Assembly (NCBI GenBank): GCA_048262255.1
Contig: JBLXFH010000001.1
Coordinates: forward strand, 1-64,000
Direction of reading: 5' to 3'
DNA from: JABMNT01 sp048262255
GTDB lineage: Bacteria > Pseudomonadota > Alphaproteobacteria > Rhodospirillales > Casp-alpha2
DNA length: 64,000 nt
A program made the position numbers and the translations under genes. How positions within the stretch are numbered: position 1 is the stretch's first letter; the number at the start of each line of letters is the position of its first letter. Under the pieces are notes generated by a model that ran no database searches, was not told the DNA's origin, and worked only from the letters and a program-made list of their open reading frames with translations. This document shows, one piece after another, positions 1 through 9,236 of the stretch.

Positions 1-621
1 TCACATAAGAACACACAGACATAGAACGATCCATAAATCCGATCCTTCCAAACAACTCCAAGGCCTATCTCTAAACCCCAGGGCCGCCGTCCGCGTATCC
101 CTTCAATTACGTATTCTTAATGGTATCTTGCAAAATCGAAGGGCGACCAGCGAACCGGACCGCCCCCCAACGGTCGCGGTTTATACGGCGTCCCTATGAG
201 ACTGTCAAACCCTTTTGTGAAGGTTTTTTTGCATTGCAAAACCTGCATCTGAAAAGGCCACTAAATATAGGGAAAATAACATTTTTTTATCTAGACCCAG
301 ATATATTGACCATTCACTGCAGCAGAAATTTAAAAAATTATATTATCATTTTTTCACGACTCACACGAGCCGTTGCCTGTCGTTTTAAAGACACCAGAAA
401 CAGCAAAAATGTCGTTTATAGACAATGCTGGAATTTGTCTTGTCTTCGCAACCGCAACACTTCCTTAATAAAACTTCGCATATGATTGATTCCATTGACA
501 GAATCGATGCAAATAATCTTGACAGACGGGCAGAAAACCGACATTTTGCGAACCAAGTTTAGCCGGTAACAGAGACCCGCGCTGTACAGAAAACCGGCAC
601 CTAGGACAAAGAAACACGAAT
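1..621. other. AT-rich intergenic region, no gene recognised
   Basis: No open frame here has protein-like composition, a ribosome-binding site or a recognisable family. One 121-codon frame at 120-485 is rejected as chance. The stretch from about 240 to 540 is clearly AT-richer than the flanking coding DNA and should hold the promoter of the M23 peptidase gene. TTGACA-like hexamers occur at 495-500 and 519-524, but neither has a good -10 box at the right distance, so no promoter is called. Confidence 0.6.
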
Positions 622-2031
622 ATGAAGCGGGAATTTGGGACGGGACTGCTCTTGAAGGGACTTCTAACCGGCTTTGGCCTTGCCTCCAGCGTTGCTGCGG
701 CTGCAGTGTTTATCCTCGGCGCACCGGAATCCCTGGGTTACGACACCCATGACCAGAGCGGCGCGGCAAAGACGCTGGCACTGGCGCCAATTTCCATCGG
801 CAACCCGACCATCGCCCGCTATGGGTTGGAAACCGTAACCCCCAACACACCTAAAAATACGCAAGACTCCGATGAAGCCATTAATGTCGCCGTCTATCAA
901 TCCATGACCGCACGGGCGGGCGATACCCTGGCTGGCCTGCTGACCCGCGCCGGTGCATCCAGACCAGACGCAGCAGCCGCCATTTCCGCCGTTATGGAGC
1001 ATTTTAACCCCCGCCACTTCCGGCAAGGTCAGGTCGTCAAGGTGGCGTATCGCGCCGACAGCGACAGCCTTGCCTCACAAAGCCCCCTGCCCGGTGCTTT
1101 TCAGGGGTTCAGCCTGCAGCCAACACCAACCACCGAATTGCGGGTCTCCCGCGCGATCGACGGTGATTTCCGAGCCTGGCAGCTTGAACGCCCGTTGACG
1201 ACAAAACCGACCCGGGCGCAGGGCGTTATCACATCCAGTCTTTATGTCGCCGGGAAAAAAGCCGGGCTGACCAATGCCGCCCTCGCCGAGTTAATTCGCG
1301 CCTATTCCTGGGATGTCGATTTTCAGCGCGATATCCGCGAAGGCGATTCGTTTGAGGTTTACTATGACCGGGAAGTTGATGATCAGGGAAAGACCATCAA
1401 GAGCGATGTGATCCATTATGCCGCCCTGACGTTGAGTGGCAAACCCAACCGCATTTATCAGTTTACCTCAAAGGATGGTCATACCGGTTATTACAGCGCA
1501 GATGGCCATAGCGCCCAGAAAGCCCTGATGCGAACGCCCATTGACGGGGCCCGGCTATCATCGGGTTTCGGGCGTCGCAAACACCCAATCCTGGGCTATA
1601 CGAAAATGCACAAAGGTGTCGATTTCGCAGCGCCACGTGGCACGCCCATTTATGCCGCCGGTAATGGCGTGATCAGCTATGCGGGCCGCAAAGGTGGTTA
1701 TGGCAACTATATCCGTATTCGCCATAACGCCACCTATTCAACGGCCTACGCCCATATGAAGGGCTTTCGCAGGGGCATTCATAAAGGCGCGCGGGTCAAT
1801 CAGGGCGATGTCATTGGTTATGTCGGGACCACCGGGCGATCAACCGGCCCGCATCTGCACTATGAAATCCTCAAGAATAACCGCCAGGCCAACCCACTGA
1901 GAATCAAGATGCCGTCGGGAGAGCAACTCAAGGGCGACCAGTTAGAGGCCTTCCTGAAAGCCAAAGATGCCATCGACGACGCCTATGCGGCGCTGCCCTC
2001 CGGCCCTCAGAAAACCGCCTCGGCTGAATAA
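622..2031 (+). CDS. M23-family peptidoglycan metalloendopeptidase
   Basis: This 469-residue protein resembles MepM/YebA-type murein endopeptidases, which cut peptide cross-links in the periplasm during wall growth. A hydrophobic segment at about residues 7-33 is a signal anchor or uncleaved signal. Residues 90-180 look like the LysM/OapA-type domain of this family (RAGDTLAGLLTRAG near the start). The C-terminal M23 domain carries the zinc motif HKGVD (His330, Asp334) and HLH (His411, His413), so it should be catalytically competent. The alpha/beta hydrolase gene follows 15 bp downstream on the same strand and may be cotranscribed. No strong Shine-Dalgarno sequence precedes the ATG. The family is certain, the exact bond cut is not. 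Confidence 0.9.
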   Translation: MKREFGTGLLLKGLLTGFGLASSVAAAAVFILGAPESLGYDTHDQSGAAKTLALAPISIGNPTIARYGLETVTPNTPKNTQDSDEAINVAVYQSMTARAGDTLAGLLTRAGASRPDAAAAISAVMEHFNPRHFRQGQVVKVAYRADSDSLASQSPLPGAFQGFSLQPTPTTELRVSRAIDGDFRAWQLERPLTTKPTRAQGVITSSLYVAGKKAGLTNAALAELIRAYSWDVDFQRDIREGDSFEVYYDREVDDQGKTIKSDVIHYAALTLSGKPNRIYQFTSKDGHTGYYSADGHSAQKALMRTPIDGARLSSGFGRRKHPILGYTKMHKGVDFAAPRGTPIYAAGNGVISYAGRKGGYGNYIRIRHNATYSTAYAHMKGFRRGIHKGARVNQGDVIGYVGTTGRSTGPHLHYEILKNNRQANPLRIKMPSGEQLKGDQLEAFLKAKDAIDDAYAALPSGPQKTASAE

Positions 2032-2046
2032 CCGAAGCCCCCACCC

Positions 2047-2820
2047 ATGCCTCTTGATCTTGCCTTTACGGAAACCGGGAATGGACAAGCGGTCCTGATT
2101 GCCCATGGCCTGTTCGGCTGGAAACGCAACTGGGCGGGTATCGCCAAACCCCTCGGAGAGACGCACCGCGTTTTCACCATCGACATGCGCAATCACGGCG
2201 AATCGCCGCATGCTCCGGAAATGAGCTATCACGACATGGCGGCTGATATGGCCCGGTTCATTGAACAGAACGGGCTCGCCCCGCTGCCCGTCATCGGCCA
2301 TTCCATGGGCGGAAAAGCCTCCATGGTTCTCGCCCTGACCCGGCCGGAACTGGTCGAACGCCTGCTGGTGCTCGATATCGCGCCCATCGACTACGCCCAT
2401 GATTACAACGATTACATTGCCGCCATGCAGCGCATCGATTTGTCACAAGTCACCCGCCGCAGCGATATTGAACCGCTAATCGCCGCCGTTGCAGAAGATC
2501 GCAGCGTTCAGGCCTTTCTCATGCAGAATCTGGCCTCGGCCGAGACCGGCGGTTACCGCTGGCGGGTCAATCTGGATGCCATTGACCGACACATGGCCGA
2601 TATCATGTCATTTCCCCAGTTCGATACGGGACTGGCTTATAACGGGACGGCCCTGTTTTTGGGCGGCGGGGACTCGGACCGACTGACGCCGCATGCCCAA
2701 ACCGAAATCGACCGCCTGTTCCCGGCGGCCGAAATCGATTTTATTGCAGATGCCGGGCACTGGGTCCACGCAGATCAGCCGGAAGCTGTCCTCAAACGCT
2801 TCCAGACCTTTCTGGCATAA
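2047..2820 (+). CDS. Alpha/beta hydrolase, YbfF/ABHD11-like esterase
   Basis: The 257-residue soluble protein has a full alpha/beta-hydrolase fold pattern. The oxyanion segment is HGLFG at residues 20-24, the nucleophile elbow is GHSMGG with Ser86, and the catalytic histidine is His238 in AGHW. The acid is probably Asp209 or Asp211 in the GGGDSD segment. The overall pattern (RNHGES near residue 50, lid region 115-190) matches YbfF-type esterases, which hydrolyse short acyl esters or acyl-CoA; the natural substrate cannot be read from the sequence. It lies 15 bp after the M23 gene and runs convergently into clpB, with 7 bp between the stop codons. Confidence 0.85.
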   Translation: MPLDLAFTETGNGQAVLIAHGLFGWKRNWAGIAKPLGETHRVFTIDMRNHGESPHAPEMSYHDMAADMARFIEQNGLAPLPVIGHSMGGKASMVLALTRPELVERLLVLDIAPIDYAHDYNDYIAAMQRIDLSQVTRRSDIEPLIAAVAEDRSVQAFLMQNLASAETGGYRWRVNLDAIDRHMADIMSFPQFDTGLAYNGTALFLGGGDSDRLTPHAQTEIDRLFPAAEIDFIADAGHWVHADQPEAVLKRFQTFLA

Positions 2821-2827
2821 CCCGGCT

Positions 2828-5419
2828 TCAGGCTGCAGCGGCCACCTCACCGTTAATCATCAAGCCTTTGTCATTGGCCGAAATATGGACGGTTTCGCCT
2901 TCATTGATCCGGCCTTCCAGAATCATTCCGGCCAACGGATTTTGCAGGCGTGACTGGATGACGCGCTTCAACGGCCGGGCCCCATAGACCGGATCATAAC
3001 CTTCCTCGGCCAGACGCGCCCGGGCTGCGGCATCCAACTCAATGGAAATCCCCCGCCCTGCCAGCAGTTTATGCAGGCGCTTCAGCTGAATTTCGACAAT
3101 GCCTTCCATATTCTCGCGGAACAGACGGTGGAACAGGATGATCTCGTCCAGCCGGTTGACGAATTCAGGCCGGAATGAGGCGCGGACCACTTCCATCACC
3201 TGATCGCGCACAGCGCCCGAGTCCTCGCCTTCCTTCTGATTGGCGAGAATGTTGCCGCCCAGATTGGAGGTCAGGATAATCACCGTATTCTTGAAGTCGA
3301 TGGTCCGCCCCTGACCGTCCGTCAGACGGCCATCATCCAGGACCTGCAAAAGCACATTGAAAACGTCAGGATGCGCCTTTTCCACTTCATCAAACAGGAT
3401 CACCTGATAGGGACGCCGACGGACCGCTTCCGTCAACGCGCCGCCTTCATCATAACCGACATACCCCGGCGGTGCGCCGATCAGCCGGGCAACGGCATGC
3501 TTTTCCATATATTCGGACATATCAATGCGGATCATCGCCTGTTCGTCGTCAAACATGAACTCGGCCAGAGCTTTCGCCAGTTCCGTCTTGCCGACGCCGG
3601 TCGGGCCCAGAAACAGGAAAGAGCCAATCGGCTGGTTCGGGTCCTGCATGCCTGCTCTCGACCTGCGAACGGCATTGGAGACAGCAACCAACGCTTCTTC
3701 CTGTCCGACCACCCGCTTGCGCAATCCTTCTTCCATGCCCAGCAGCTTGTCGCGCTCGCCTTGCAGCATCTTGTCGACAGGGATGCCGGTCCAGCGCGAC
3801 ACCACGTTAGCGATATGTTCAGACGTCACCGATTCCTCAACCATGCGCGAGGCTTCCGCCTGTTCCGCCTTGTGCAACCGCTCTTCAAGTTTCGGTATCA
3901 GGTCGTATTGAAGCTCGCTGGCTTCCTCAAGGCGGCCTTCGCGAATAGCGCGTTCAACCCCTTGCCGGGCGCGCTCAAGCTCTTCCTTGCCCTTGGTCGT
4001 ATCGGCCAGCATGGACTTGTCGGCTTCCCATTGACCGGTCAAGTCCTCGGACTTGGCCTCAAGCTCATCCAGTTCGTCATTCAATCCCTCGAGACGTTTT
4101 TTCGACGCCTTGTCATCTTCCTTTTTCAAGGCTTCCCGCTCGATCTTCAACTGCATGATCTTGCGGTCCAGTTCGTCAATCTCTTCCGGCTTCGAATCGA
4201 CTTCCATACGCACCCGGCTGCCGGCCTCATCCACCAGATCAATGGCTTTATCCGGCAAAAACCGGTCCGTGATATAGCGATCAGACAATGTCGCGGCCGA
4301 AACAAGGGCCGCATCCTTGATGCTCACGCCATGATGGAGTTCATATTTTTCCTTGATCCCACGCAGGATGGAAATGGTGTCCTCAACGGTCGGTTCGGAA
4401 ACCAAAACCGGCTGGAAGCGCCGGGCGAGGGCCGCGTCTTTTTCCACGTGTTTGCGGTATTCATTTAATGTTGTCGCGCCCACGCAATGCAACTCACCGC
4501 GCGCCAGGGCAGGCTTGAGCAGGTTGGAGGCGTCCATGGAGCCTTCCGCGGCACCAGCGCCAACCAGCGTGTGCATTTCATCAATAAACAGAATGATTTG
4601 CCCGCTGGCCGCAGTGACTTCGGATAAAACGGCTTTTAGACGTTCTTCAAATTCGCCCCGGAACTTGGCCCCGGCGACCAGTGCGCCCAAATCCAAAACC
4701 ATCAGTTTCTTGGATTTCAGATTCTCGGGCACATCTCCGGAAATAATGCGTTGCGCCAAGCCTTCGACAATCGCTGTTTTGCCGACACCCGGCTCGCCGA
4801 TCAGCACCGGATTGTTTTTCGTGCGCCGCGACAAAACCTGAATGGTCCGGCGAATTTCTTCATCACGTCCAATAACCGGGTCTATCTTGCCATCCGCCGC
4901 TGCTTCCGTCAGGTCGCGTGCATATTTCTTGAGCGCATCATAGGACTTTTCCGCAGACGCACTGTCTGCCTTGCGACCCTTGCGGTGATCTTTGATCGCC
5001 GCATTCAGGTTTTGCGGCGTCACCCCGGCATCTTTCAATACGGTTGCGGTGGGTGTTCCCGTCGCCATGACAAGAGCTAGCAAAAGAATTTCGGCGCTGA
5101 CAAAGCTGTCCTCATTTTTTTCAGCCAGCTTTTCCGCCTGCTCAAACAGACGCGCCGTATCCGGGGCCAGATAAACCTGTCCAGCACCCGAACCTTCAAC
5201 TTTCGGCAATTTACGGAGTTCCGCATTAGCGGCCTCAAAGGCCCGCGCACTCTCCCCGCCGCAGGCATTGATCAATCCGCTGGCCAGACCTTCACGGTCT
5301 TCCAGCAGAACTTTCAACAAATGCAACGGTGACAGCTGTTGATGGTTTGACTTTATGGCAAGTGTTTGCGCGGCCTGAATAAACCCGCGCGAGCGTTCTG
5401 TGTAGTTTTCAAATTCCAT
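2828..5419 (-). CDS. clpB: ATP-dependent disaggregase ClpB (Hsp100)
   Basis: ClpB extracts and unfolds proteins from aggregates together with DnaK/DnaJ/GrpE in the cytoplasm. The order is N-terminal Clp-N repeats (1-145), NBD1 with Walker A GEPGVGKT (208-215), a long charged coiled-coil middle domain (about 405-525), NBD2 with Walker A GPTGVGKT near 605, and the D2-small C-terminal domain. From the chosen ATG the length is 863 residues, normal for ClpB. That start is preceded by AGAGGAAG at about 6 bp, while the longer frame to 5533 adds 38 unrelated residues. A possible heat-shock promoter lies about 90-115 bp upstream. MOSC is transcribed divergently. Confidence 0.97.
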   Translation of the reverse strand: MEFENYTERSRGFIQAAQTLAIKSNHQQLSPLHLLKVLLEDREGLASGLINACGGESARAFEAANAELRKLPKVEGSGAGQVYLAPDTARLFEQAEKLAEKNEDSFVSAEILLLALVMATGTPTATVLKDAGVTPQNLNAAIKDHRKGRKADSASAEKSYDALKKYARDLTEAAADGKIDPVIGRDEEIRRTIQVLSRRTKNNPVLIGEPGVGKTAIVEGLAQRIISGDVPENLKSKKLMVLDLGALVAGAKFRGEFEERLKAVLSEVTAASGQIILFIDEMHTLVGAGAAEGSMDASNLLKPALARGELHCVGATTLNEYRKHVEKDAALARRFQPVLVSEPTVEDTISILRGIKEKYELHHGVSIKDAALVSAATLSDRYITDRFLPDKAIDLVDEAGSRVRMEVDSKPEEIDELDRKIMQLKIEREALKKEDDKASKKRLEGLNDELDELEAKSEDLTGQWEADKSMLADTTKGKEELERARQGVERAIREGRLEEASELQYDLIPKLEERLHKAEQAEASRMVEESVTSEHIANVVSRWTGIPVDKMLQGERDKLLGMEEGLRKRVVGQEEALVAVSNAVRRSRAGMQDPNQPIGSFLFLGPTGVGKTELAKALAEFMFDDEQAMIRIDMSEYMEKHAVARLIGAPPGYVGYDEGGALTEAVRRRPYQVILFDEVEKAHPDVFNVLLQVLDDGRLTDGQGRTIDFKNTVIILTSNLGGNILANQKEGEDSGAVRDQVMEVVRASFRPEFVNRLDEIILFHRLFRENMEGIVEIQLKRLHKLLAGRGISIELDAAARARLAEEGYDPVYGARPLKRVIQSRLQNPLAGMILEGRINEGETVHISANDKGLMINGEVAAAA

Positions 5420-5506
5420 TTTCTTCTTCCTCTGATGAGACCAAGTCCGAAGCCCCGCTATGCAGCAGCTCTGGATTTTCCTGTAAACGGAGGGTTCCTT
5501 GCATTG

Positions 5507-5534
5507 ATATGTATCAAACTTTTGTTTCCGCAAG
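5507..5534 (-). promoter_or_regulatory. Candidate RpoH-type promoter of clpB
   Basis: Read on the minus strand, CTTG (5534-5531) is followed after 17 bases by TACATAT (5513-5507). This fits the CTTG-N17-CYTATNT pattern used by alphaproteobacterial sigma32 in the -35 box and spacing, but only partly in the -10 box. clpB is a classic RpoH target, which supports the reading. No transcription data are available, so this remains a pattern match. Confidence 0.35.
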
Positions 5535-5604
5535 CACCATACGTGATCAAAAGCGACTTAACGCAACATTGACTTCACATCATGATCGGACAATGCTTCG
5601 CTTT

Positions 5605-6369
5605 ATGATTATAGCAAAAAACATCTATCGCTACCCGATAAAAGGATTAAGCGCAGAGCCTTTGGCGAAAACCCTGTTAAAGGCCAGAGAGGGGATTGCC
5701 CATGACCGGCGGTTTGCTGTCGCCCCCGGCTCCACACAGCTCGGCCCCACAACAGGCAGCTGGATGGCGAAATCATTTTTCCTGATGTTGGCCCGCAACC
5801 CCAAACTGGCCCAGTTGCAGACCGAATATGACGAAAAGACAGAAACCTTGACCGTTCTCAGACGCGGCAAACAGGTATCTCGGGGCAAGCTGACCGACCC
5901 CATTGGGCGGACCATGCTAGAAGATTTTTTTGCTGCATTCATGGGTGAAGAAGCCCGGGGCCGCCCGAAGATTTTTGAAGCCGCGGAACACGAAGCCCTG
6001 ACCGACCAGCCCCAGCCACTGGTTTCTCTGATCAACCTAGCCAGTGTTCGTGATATTGAACGGGTAACAAACTGCCCGCTTGATCCTCTCCGCTTTCGGG
6101 GCAACATATATTTTGAATGCGACACCCCGTGGCTTGAGAACAACTGGCTCGATCAAACCCTACAGATCGGAGAAGCCCATCTGAAGGTTGTCGCTCCCAC
6201 AGGGCGGTGCGTCGCAACGCATGTCAACCCGGACACGGCTGAACGCGACGTAAATATCCTGAAAGCATTGCAAAGCGGATTCGGTCACACCAATTGCGGC
6301 ATATTCGCAGAAGTGACGCAGGGCGGCCACATTCAGACAGGAGACGAAATTTCTCCTGTTAAGGAATAA
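5605..6369 (+). CDS. MOSC domain protein
   Basis: The 254-residue protein begins with an N-terminal MOSC beta-barrel (IYRYPIKGLSAEPL at the start) and continues with the MOSC domain. The conserved cysteine lies in PTGRCVATHVNP, where molybdenum-cofactor sulfurase-type proteins carry their sulfur-bearing cysteine. Such proteins are thought to handle sulfur or sulfide for Moco enzymes or N-hydroxylated substrates; no partner is encoded nearby. In-frame ATGs exist at 5593 and 5605; the second is chosen because the family motif begins there. It lies on the opposite strand between DUF4167 and clpB, genes that are usually neighbours in alphaproteobacteria. Confidence 0.8.
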   Translation: MIIAKNIYRYPIKGLSAEPLAKTLLKAREGIAHDRRFAVAPGSTQLGPTTGSWMAKSFFLMLARNPKLAQLQTEYDEKTETLTVLRRGKQVSRGKLTDPIGRTMLEDFFAAFMGEEARGRPKIFEAAEHEALTDQPQPLVSLINLASVRDIERVTNCPLDPLRFRGNIYFECDTPWLENNWLDQTLQIGEAHLKVVAPTGRCVATHVNPDTAERDVNILKALQSGFGHTNCGIFAEVTQGGHIQTGDEISPVKE

Positions 6370-6379
6370 TCATCCCGAC

Positions 6380-7030
6380 TTAAGCTTGAGCCACTTCCGC
6401 ATCCGGTTTCGTTTCGGTAGATGGCTTTGCCCGCGGGCGACGGCGCCGAACTGGCTTTGCCTTTTCAACAGGCATGTCTTCACCGGCCTCGTCATTAGGC
6501 TCAATTGCATCCGTCAACAAATCCGCCTGAACCTCCGCTTGAACCGATGACTCGGTTTTTTCCGGCTCCTGTGAAACCGGAACATTTATAGGGCCCGGCA
6601 TAATCGGCACATTAACCACTTCCGGCGTATTCTCGGCAACAGCCTGAAGCGGTTCTTGTTTACTTGATTCCGTTTCCGTGTTGCCTGAATTCGCGGCGTT
6701 ATTTCCGGAAGGAGCGCTGTCTTGCTGTTGCTGATCGTTGGTATTTGATTCGCGACGCGGTTGTTGCTGTTGTTGAGGCGGCCCATCCACATTGACGACC
6801 CGGTAGTAATGTTCGGCAAACTGAAAATAGGCTTCTGCTGCAATACGATCGCCAGCAGATGTCGCATCCTGACCAAGCGCCTGGTATTTTTCCAGTATCT
6901 GCTGTGCCGTGCCACGAACTTTCCCATCCGGGCCATTGCTTTCATAGGAATTTCGGCCCCCGCCGCCCTGGCGCTTCTGGTTGTTGTTATTCGGGCGTGA
7001 GCGCGTTCTTCTATTCGAACTTGGTTTCAT
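6380..7030 (-). CDS. DUF4167 domain protein, probably RNA-binding
   Basis: This 216-residue protein has an N-terminus very rich in Arg, Asn and Gly, then a conserved helical block (about residues 35-80) containing VRGTAQQILEKYQALGQDA and AEAYFQFAEHYYRV. This is the DUF4167 signature found downstream of prmC in most alphaproteobacteria. The remaining two thirds are acidic, Gln/Pro/Glu-rich low complexity, ending in a short basic RRRRPRAK patch. The composition suggests RNA or ribosome association, but the function is unknown. It is separated from prmC by 256 bp, so it may have its own promoter, and its stop is 10 bp from the convergent MOSC stop. Confidence 0.85.
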   Translation of the reverse strand: MKPSSNRRTRSRPNNNNQKRQGGGGRNSYESNGPDGKVRGTAQQILEKYQALGQDATSAGDRIAAEAYFQFAEHYYRVVNVDGPPQQQQQPRRESNTNDQQQQDSAPSGNNAANSGNTETESSKQEPLQAVAENTPEVVNVPIMPGPINVPVSQEPEKTESSVQAEVQADLLTDAIEPNDEAGEDMPVEKAKPVRRRRPRAKPSTETKPDAEVAQA

Positions 7031-7179
7031 TTTTCTTCAATTTCCGGTTTTTTCCAGTCCCCAAACAACAAACTGCCTTAACATATCCGTTGCCACGGTT
7101 ATTGACGGGGCACCCACCAAAGGTGCGTTTCCTCATCCACAAGGGGAAATTAAACAGGGATCTACATCGCCAATTCGAT

Positions 7180-7196
7180 ATTCGAAAACTTCGAAT
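7180..7196. repeat. 7-bp perfect inverted repeat in the DUF4167 upstream region
   Basis: ATTCGAA and TTCGAAT flank a 3-base centre in the 256-bp gap between prmC and DUF4167, about 150 bp upstream of the DUF4167 start. A further TTCGA occurs at 7174-7178. It could be an operator or a small hairpin. No consensus for a known regulator was recognised. Confidence 0.4.
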
Positions 7197-7286
7197 TTAC
7201 GTATGGACCCGAGCAGCCCGAAAGCTGCGTCCAAAACGAGCTTAGTCGGGAACCCCCCTTATTCCAACAATTTTTTTATTTTTTAT

Positions 7287-8165
7287 TTATGCAGGCCGGC
7301 GAAAGATCAAAACCCGATCGCGTCCGGCAATATCGGAGCAAACCGCTTCTTTTTGCAGGCCTGCAGCCTCACCGATTTTTGTTACCGCCACAGCCTGATC
7401 CGCGCCAATCTCCAACGCGACAAGGCTCGTCCCTGTCATGAATTCCGATATCCGCGCAAACAGTTGCCGATAGGCTTGTAAACCGTCTTCCCCGCCGGAC
7501 AATGCGGTGCGCGGGTCGTAGTTTGCCACATCCGGATCGAGCCTTGCGATCTCCCCATCCGGAATATAGGGCGGGTTGGAGATAATCAGATCAAAAGGAG
7601 CTCGTTCCCTTTCGTCCACCCCGTCAAACCAGTTCCCTTGGGTAAACCGGACCCGGCCCTGTATGTCGTGCGCCTCGGCATTTTCTCGGGCAACGCTCAG
7701 CGCCTGTTTGCTCAGGTCTATGCCAAGTCCCGTTGCCGCTTTCAGTTCCGACAACAGAGCCAACAGCAAACACCCACTACCAGTTCCCAGATCGAGGACC
7801 CTCAGCGCCGCATTTCGATCCGGCACGCGTGCCAAAACCGCCTCCACCAGGGTTTCCGAATCCGGGCGTGGCACCAGTGTGCTGTCATCAACCTTGAAAT
7901 TCAGGCTCCAGAATTCACGGGTACCAACAATGCGGGCAACCGGCTCGTGCGCCATTCGGCGCGCCACGAGACGTTCCAATTCCGCAAACTGTGTGGCTGT
8001 AAGGCGCGTTTCAGGATGCGAAAAAATACGCTCAGGACCGACCCCAAGCACATGCGACAGCAGCAGGCGGGCGTCGAGGCGCGGGTTGTCGACGTCCTTA
8101 TCCTGCAAGAGCTTGTGAACCCGCACAATGGCTTCACCAACGGTGCTGCTGTTGTTCTGGTTCAA
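7287..8165 (-). CDS. prmC: Release factor glutamine methyltransferase PrmC
   Basis: PrmC N5-methylates the glutamine of the GGQ motif in release factors RF1 and RF2, using SAM. The 292-residue protein has the helical N-terminal domain (1-85), the SAM motif DLGTGSGCLLLALL, and the diagnostic NPPY active-site motif in ISNPPYIPDGE. The start is read as TTG: its TTGA overlaps the TGA stop of prfA by four bases, a translational-coupling arrangement equivalent to ATGA. It sits immediately behind its substrate gene prfA, as in many bacteria. Confidence 0.93.
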   Translation of the reverse strand: MNQNNSSTVGEAIVRVHKLLQDKDVDNPRLDARLLLSHVLGVGPERIFSHPETRLTATQFAELERLVARRMAHEPVARIVGTREFWSLNFKVDDSTLVPRPDSETLVEAVLARVPDRNAALRVLDLGTGSGCLLLALLSELKAATGLGIDLSKQALSVARENAEAHDIQGRVRFTQGNWFDGVDERERAPFDLIISNPPYIPDGEIARLDPDVANYDPRTALSGGEDGLQAYRQLFARISEFMTGTSLVALEIGADQAVAVTKIGEAAGLQKEAVCSDIAGRDRVLIFRRPA

Positions 8166-9235
8166 CTGATCTCAGCCAGCTTTTGCGCCTGGTCTTCGGT
8201 AATCAAAGCATCCACCACGACATCCAGATCGCCGTTCAAAATGCTGTCCAACTGATGCAGGGTCAGGCCAATACGATGGTCCGTGACCCGGCGGTCCGGG
8301 AAGTTGTAGGTACGGATGCGTTCCGAACGATCACCGGAACCTACCTGACTGCGCCGGGCCGCGGCCCGTTCATCATCGAGTTTTTGCCGCTGCTGTTCAT
8401 AAATGCGGGCGCGCAGGACCCGCATGCCTTTGGCCTTGTTCTTGTGCTGCGATTTTTCATCCTGCTGCGAAACGACAATCCCTGTCGGCAAGTGAGTAAT
8501 ACGTACGGCGGAATCCGTGGTATTCACCGATTGCCCGCCGGGACCACTGGCCCGAAATACATCAATACGTAAATCCTTTTCCTCAATCTGAACGTCAACT
8601 TCTTCAGCTTCCGGCATCACGGCAACAGTGGCGGCCGAGGTGTGAATGCGCCCGCCCGATTCCGTGACCGGAACCCGCTGCACCCGGTGGACGCCGGATT
8701 CATACTTGAGCCGGGCAAACACGTCTTTTCCGGCAATTGAGGCGACCACTTCCTTAAGCCCACCAATCCCGATCTCGTTCATGCTCATGATTTCGAGTTT
8801 CCAGCCGCGCGTTTCTGCATATCTCTGGTACATGCGAAACAGATCGGCGGCAAACAAAGCGGCTTCATCGCCGCCAGTGCCAGCCCGCACCTCAAGGATT
8901 GCGTTTTTCGAATCCGCTTCGTCCTTGGGCAATAACATAAGCTGAACCTTGCGGGCCAGTTCCGGAATTTTCGCTTGCAGTTCCCGATGCTCATCTTCCG
9001 CCATCTCACGCATTTCCGAATCGCTGTCGGGATCGTTCATCATCGCCTGCAAGTCATCCAGCTCGGCCTGAGCGTTGCGCATTTCGTTTATGCTTTCGAC
9101 AATCGGCGACAGATCCGAATATTCACGTGACATTTTCACAAACTCATCTGCAGACGGCGGCGAATTCGACGACATCAAACTTGAAAGTTCCTCATGCCGG
9201 GCCAGAACCCGGGTCAGGTTTTCTTCTAAACTCAC
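8162..9235 (-). CDS. prfA: Peptide chain release factor 1
   Basis: RF1 terminates translation at UAA and UAG. The sequence has the PCRF domain and the peptidyl-hydrolysis motif GPGGQSVNTTDSAVRITH; the PVT tripeptide, present as RVPVTESGG, identifies RF1 rather than RF2. The start is taken as GTG at 9235 (VSLEENLTRVL), giving 357 residues, the normal size. It is preceded by AAGGAGGA about 6 bp upstream. A longer frame to 9325 would overlap hemA and adds 30 non-homologous residues. The gene is one base after the hemA stop and overlaps prmC. Confidence 0.96.
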   Translation of the reverse strand: MSLEENLTRVLARHEELSSLMSSNSPPSADEFVKMSREYSDLSPIVESINEMRNAQAELDDLQAMMNDPDSDSEMREMAEDEHRELQAKIPELARKVQLMLLPKDEADSKNAILEVRAGTGGDEAALFAADLFRMYQRYAETRGWKLEIMSMNEIGIGGLKEVVASIAGKDVFARLKYESGVHRVQRVPVTESGGRIHTSAATVAVMPEAEEVDVQIEEKDLRIDVFRASGPGGQSVNTTDSAVRITHLPTGIVVSQQDEKSQHKNKAKGMRVLRARIYEQQRQKLDDERAAARRSQVGSGDRSERIRTYNFPDRRVTDHRIGLTLHQLDSILNGDLDVVVDALITEDQAQKLAEIS

Positions 9236-9236
9236 C

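Noticed and set aside
120..485. 121-codon open frame in the first intergenic region
   Set aside because: No ribosome-binding site, no family resemblance, AT-rich non-coding composition; treated as chance.
3371..4468. 365-codon frame antisense to clpB
   Set aside because: It lies entirely inside the well-conserved clpB gene and its translation has no domain; a shadow of GC-rich codon structure.
7255..7286. T-rich tract as a terminator of prmC
   Set aside because: On the transcribed (minus) strand it is A-rich and has no GC-rich stem directly before it, so it does not fit an intrinsic terminator.
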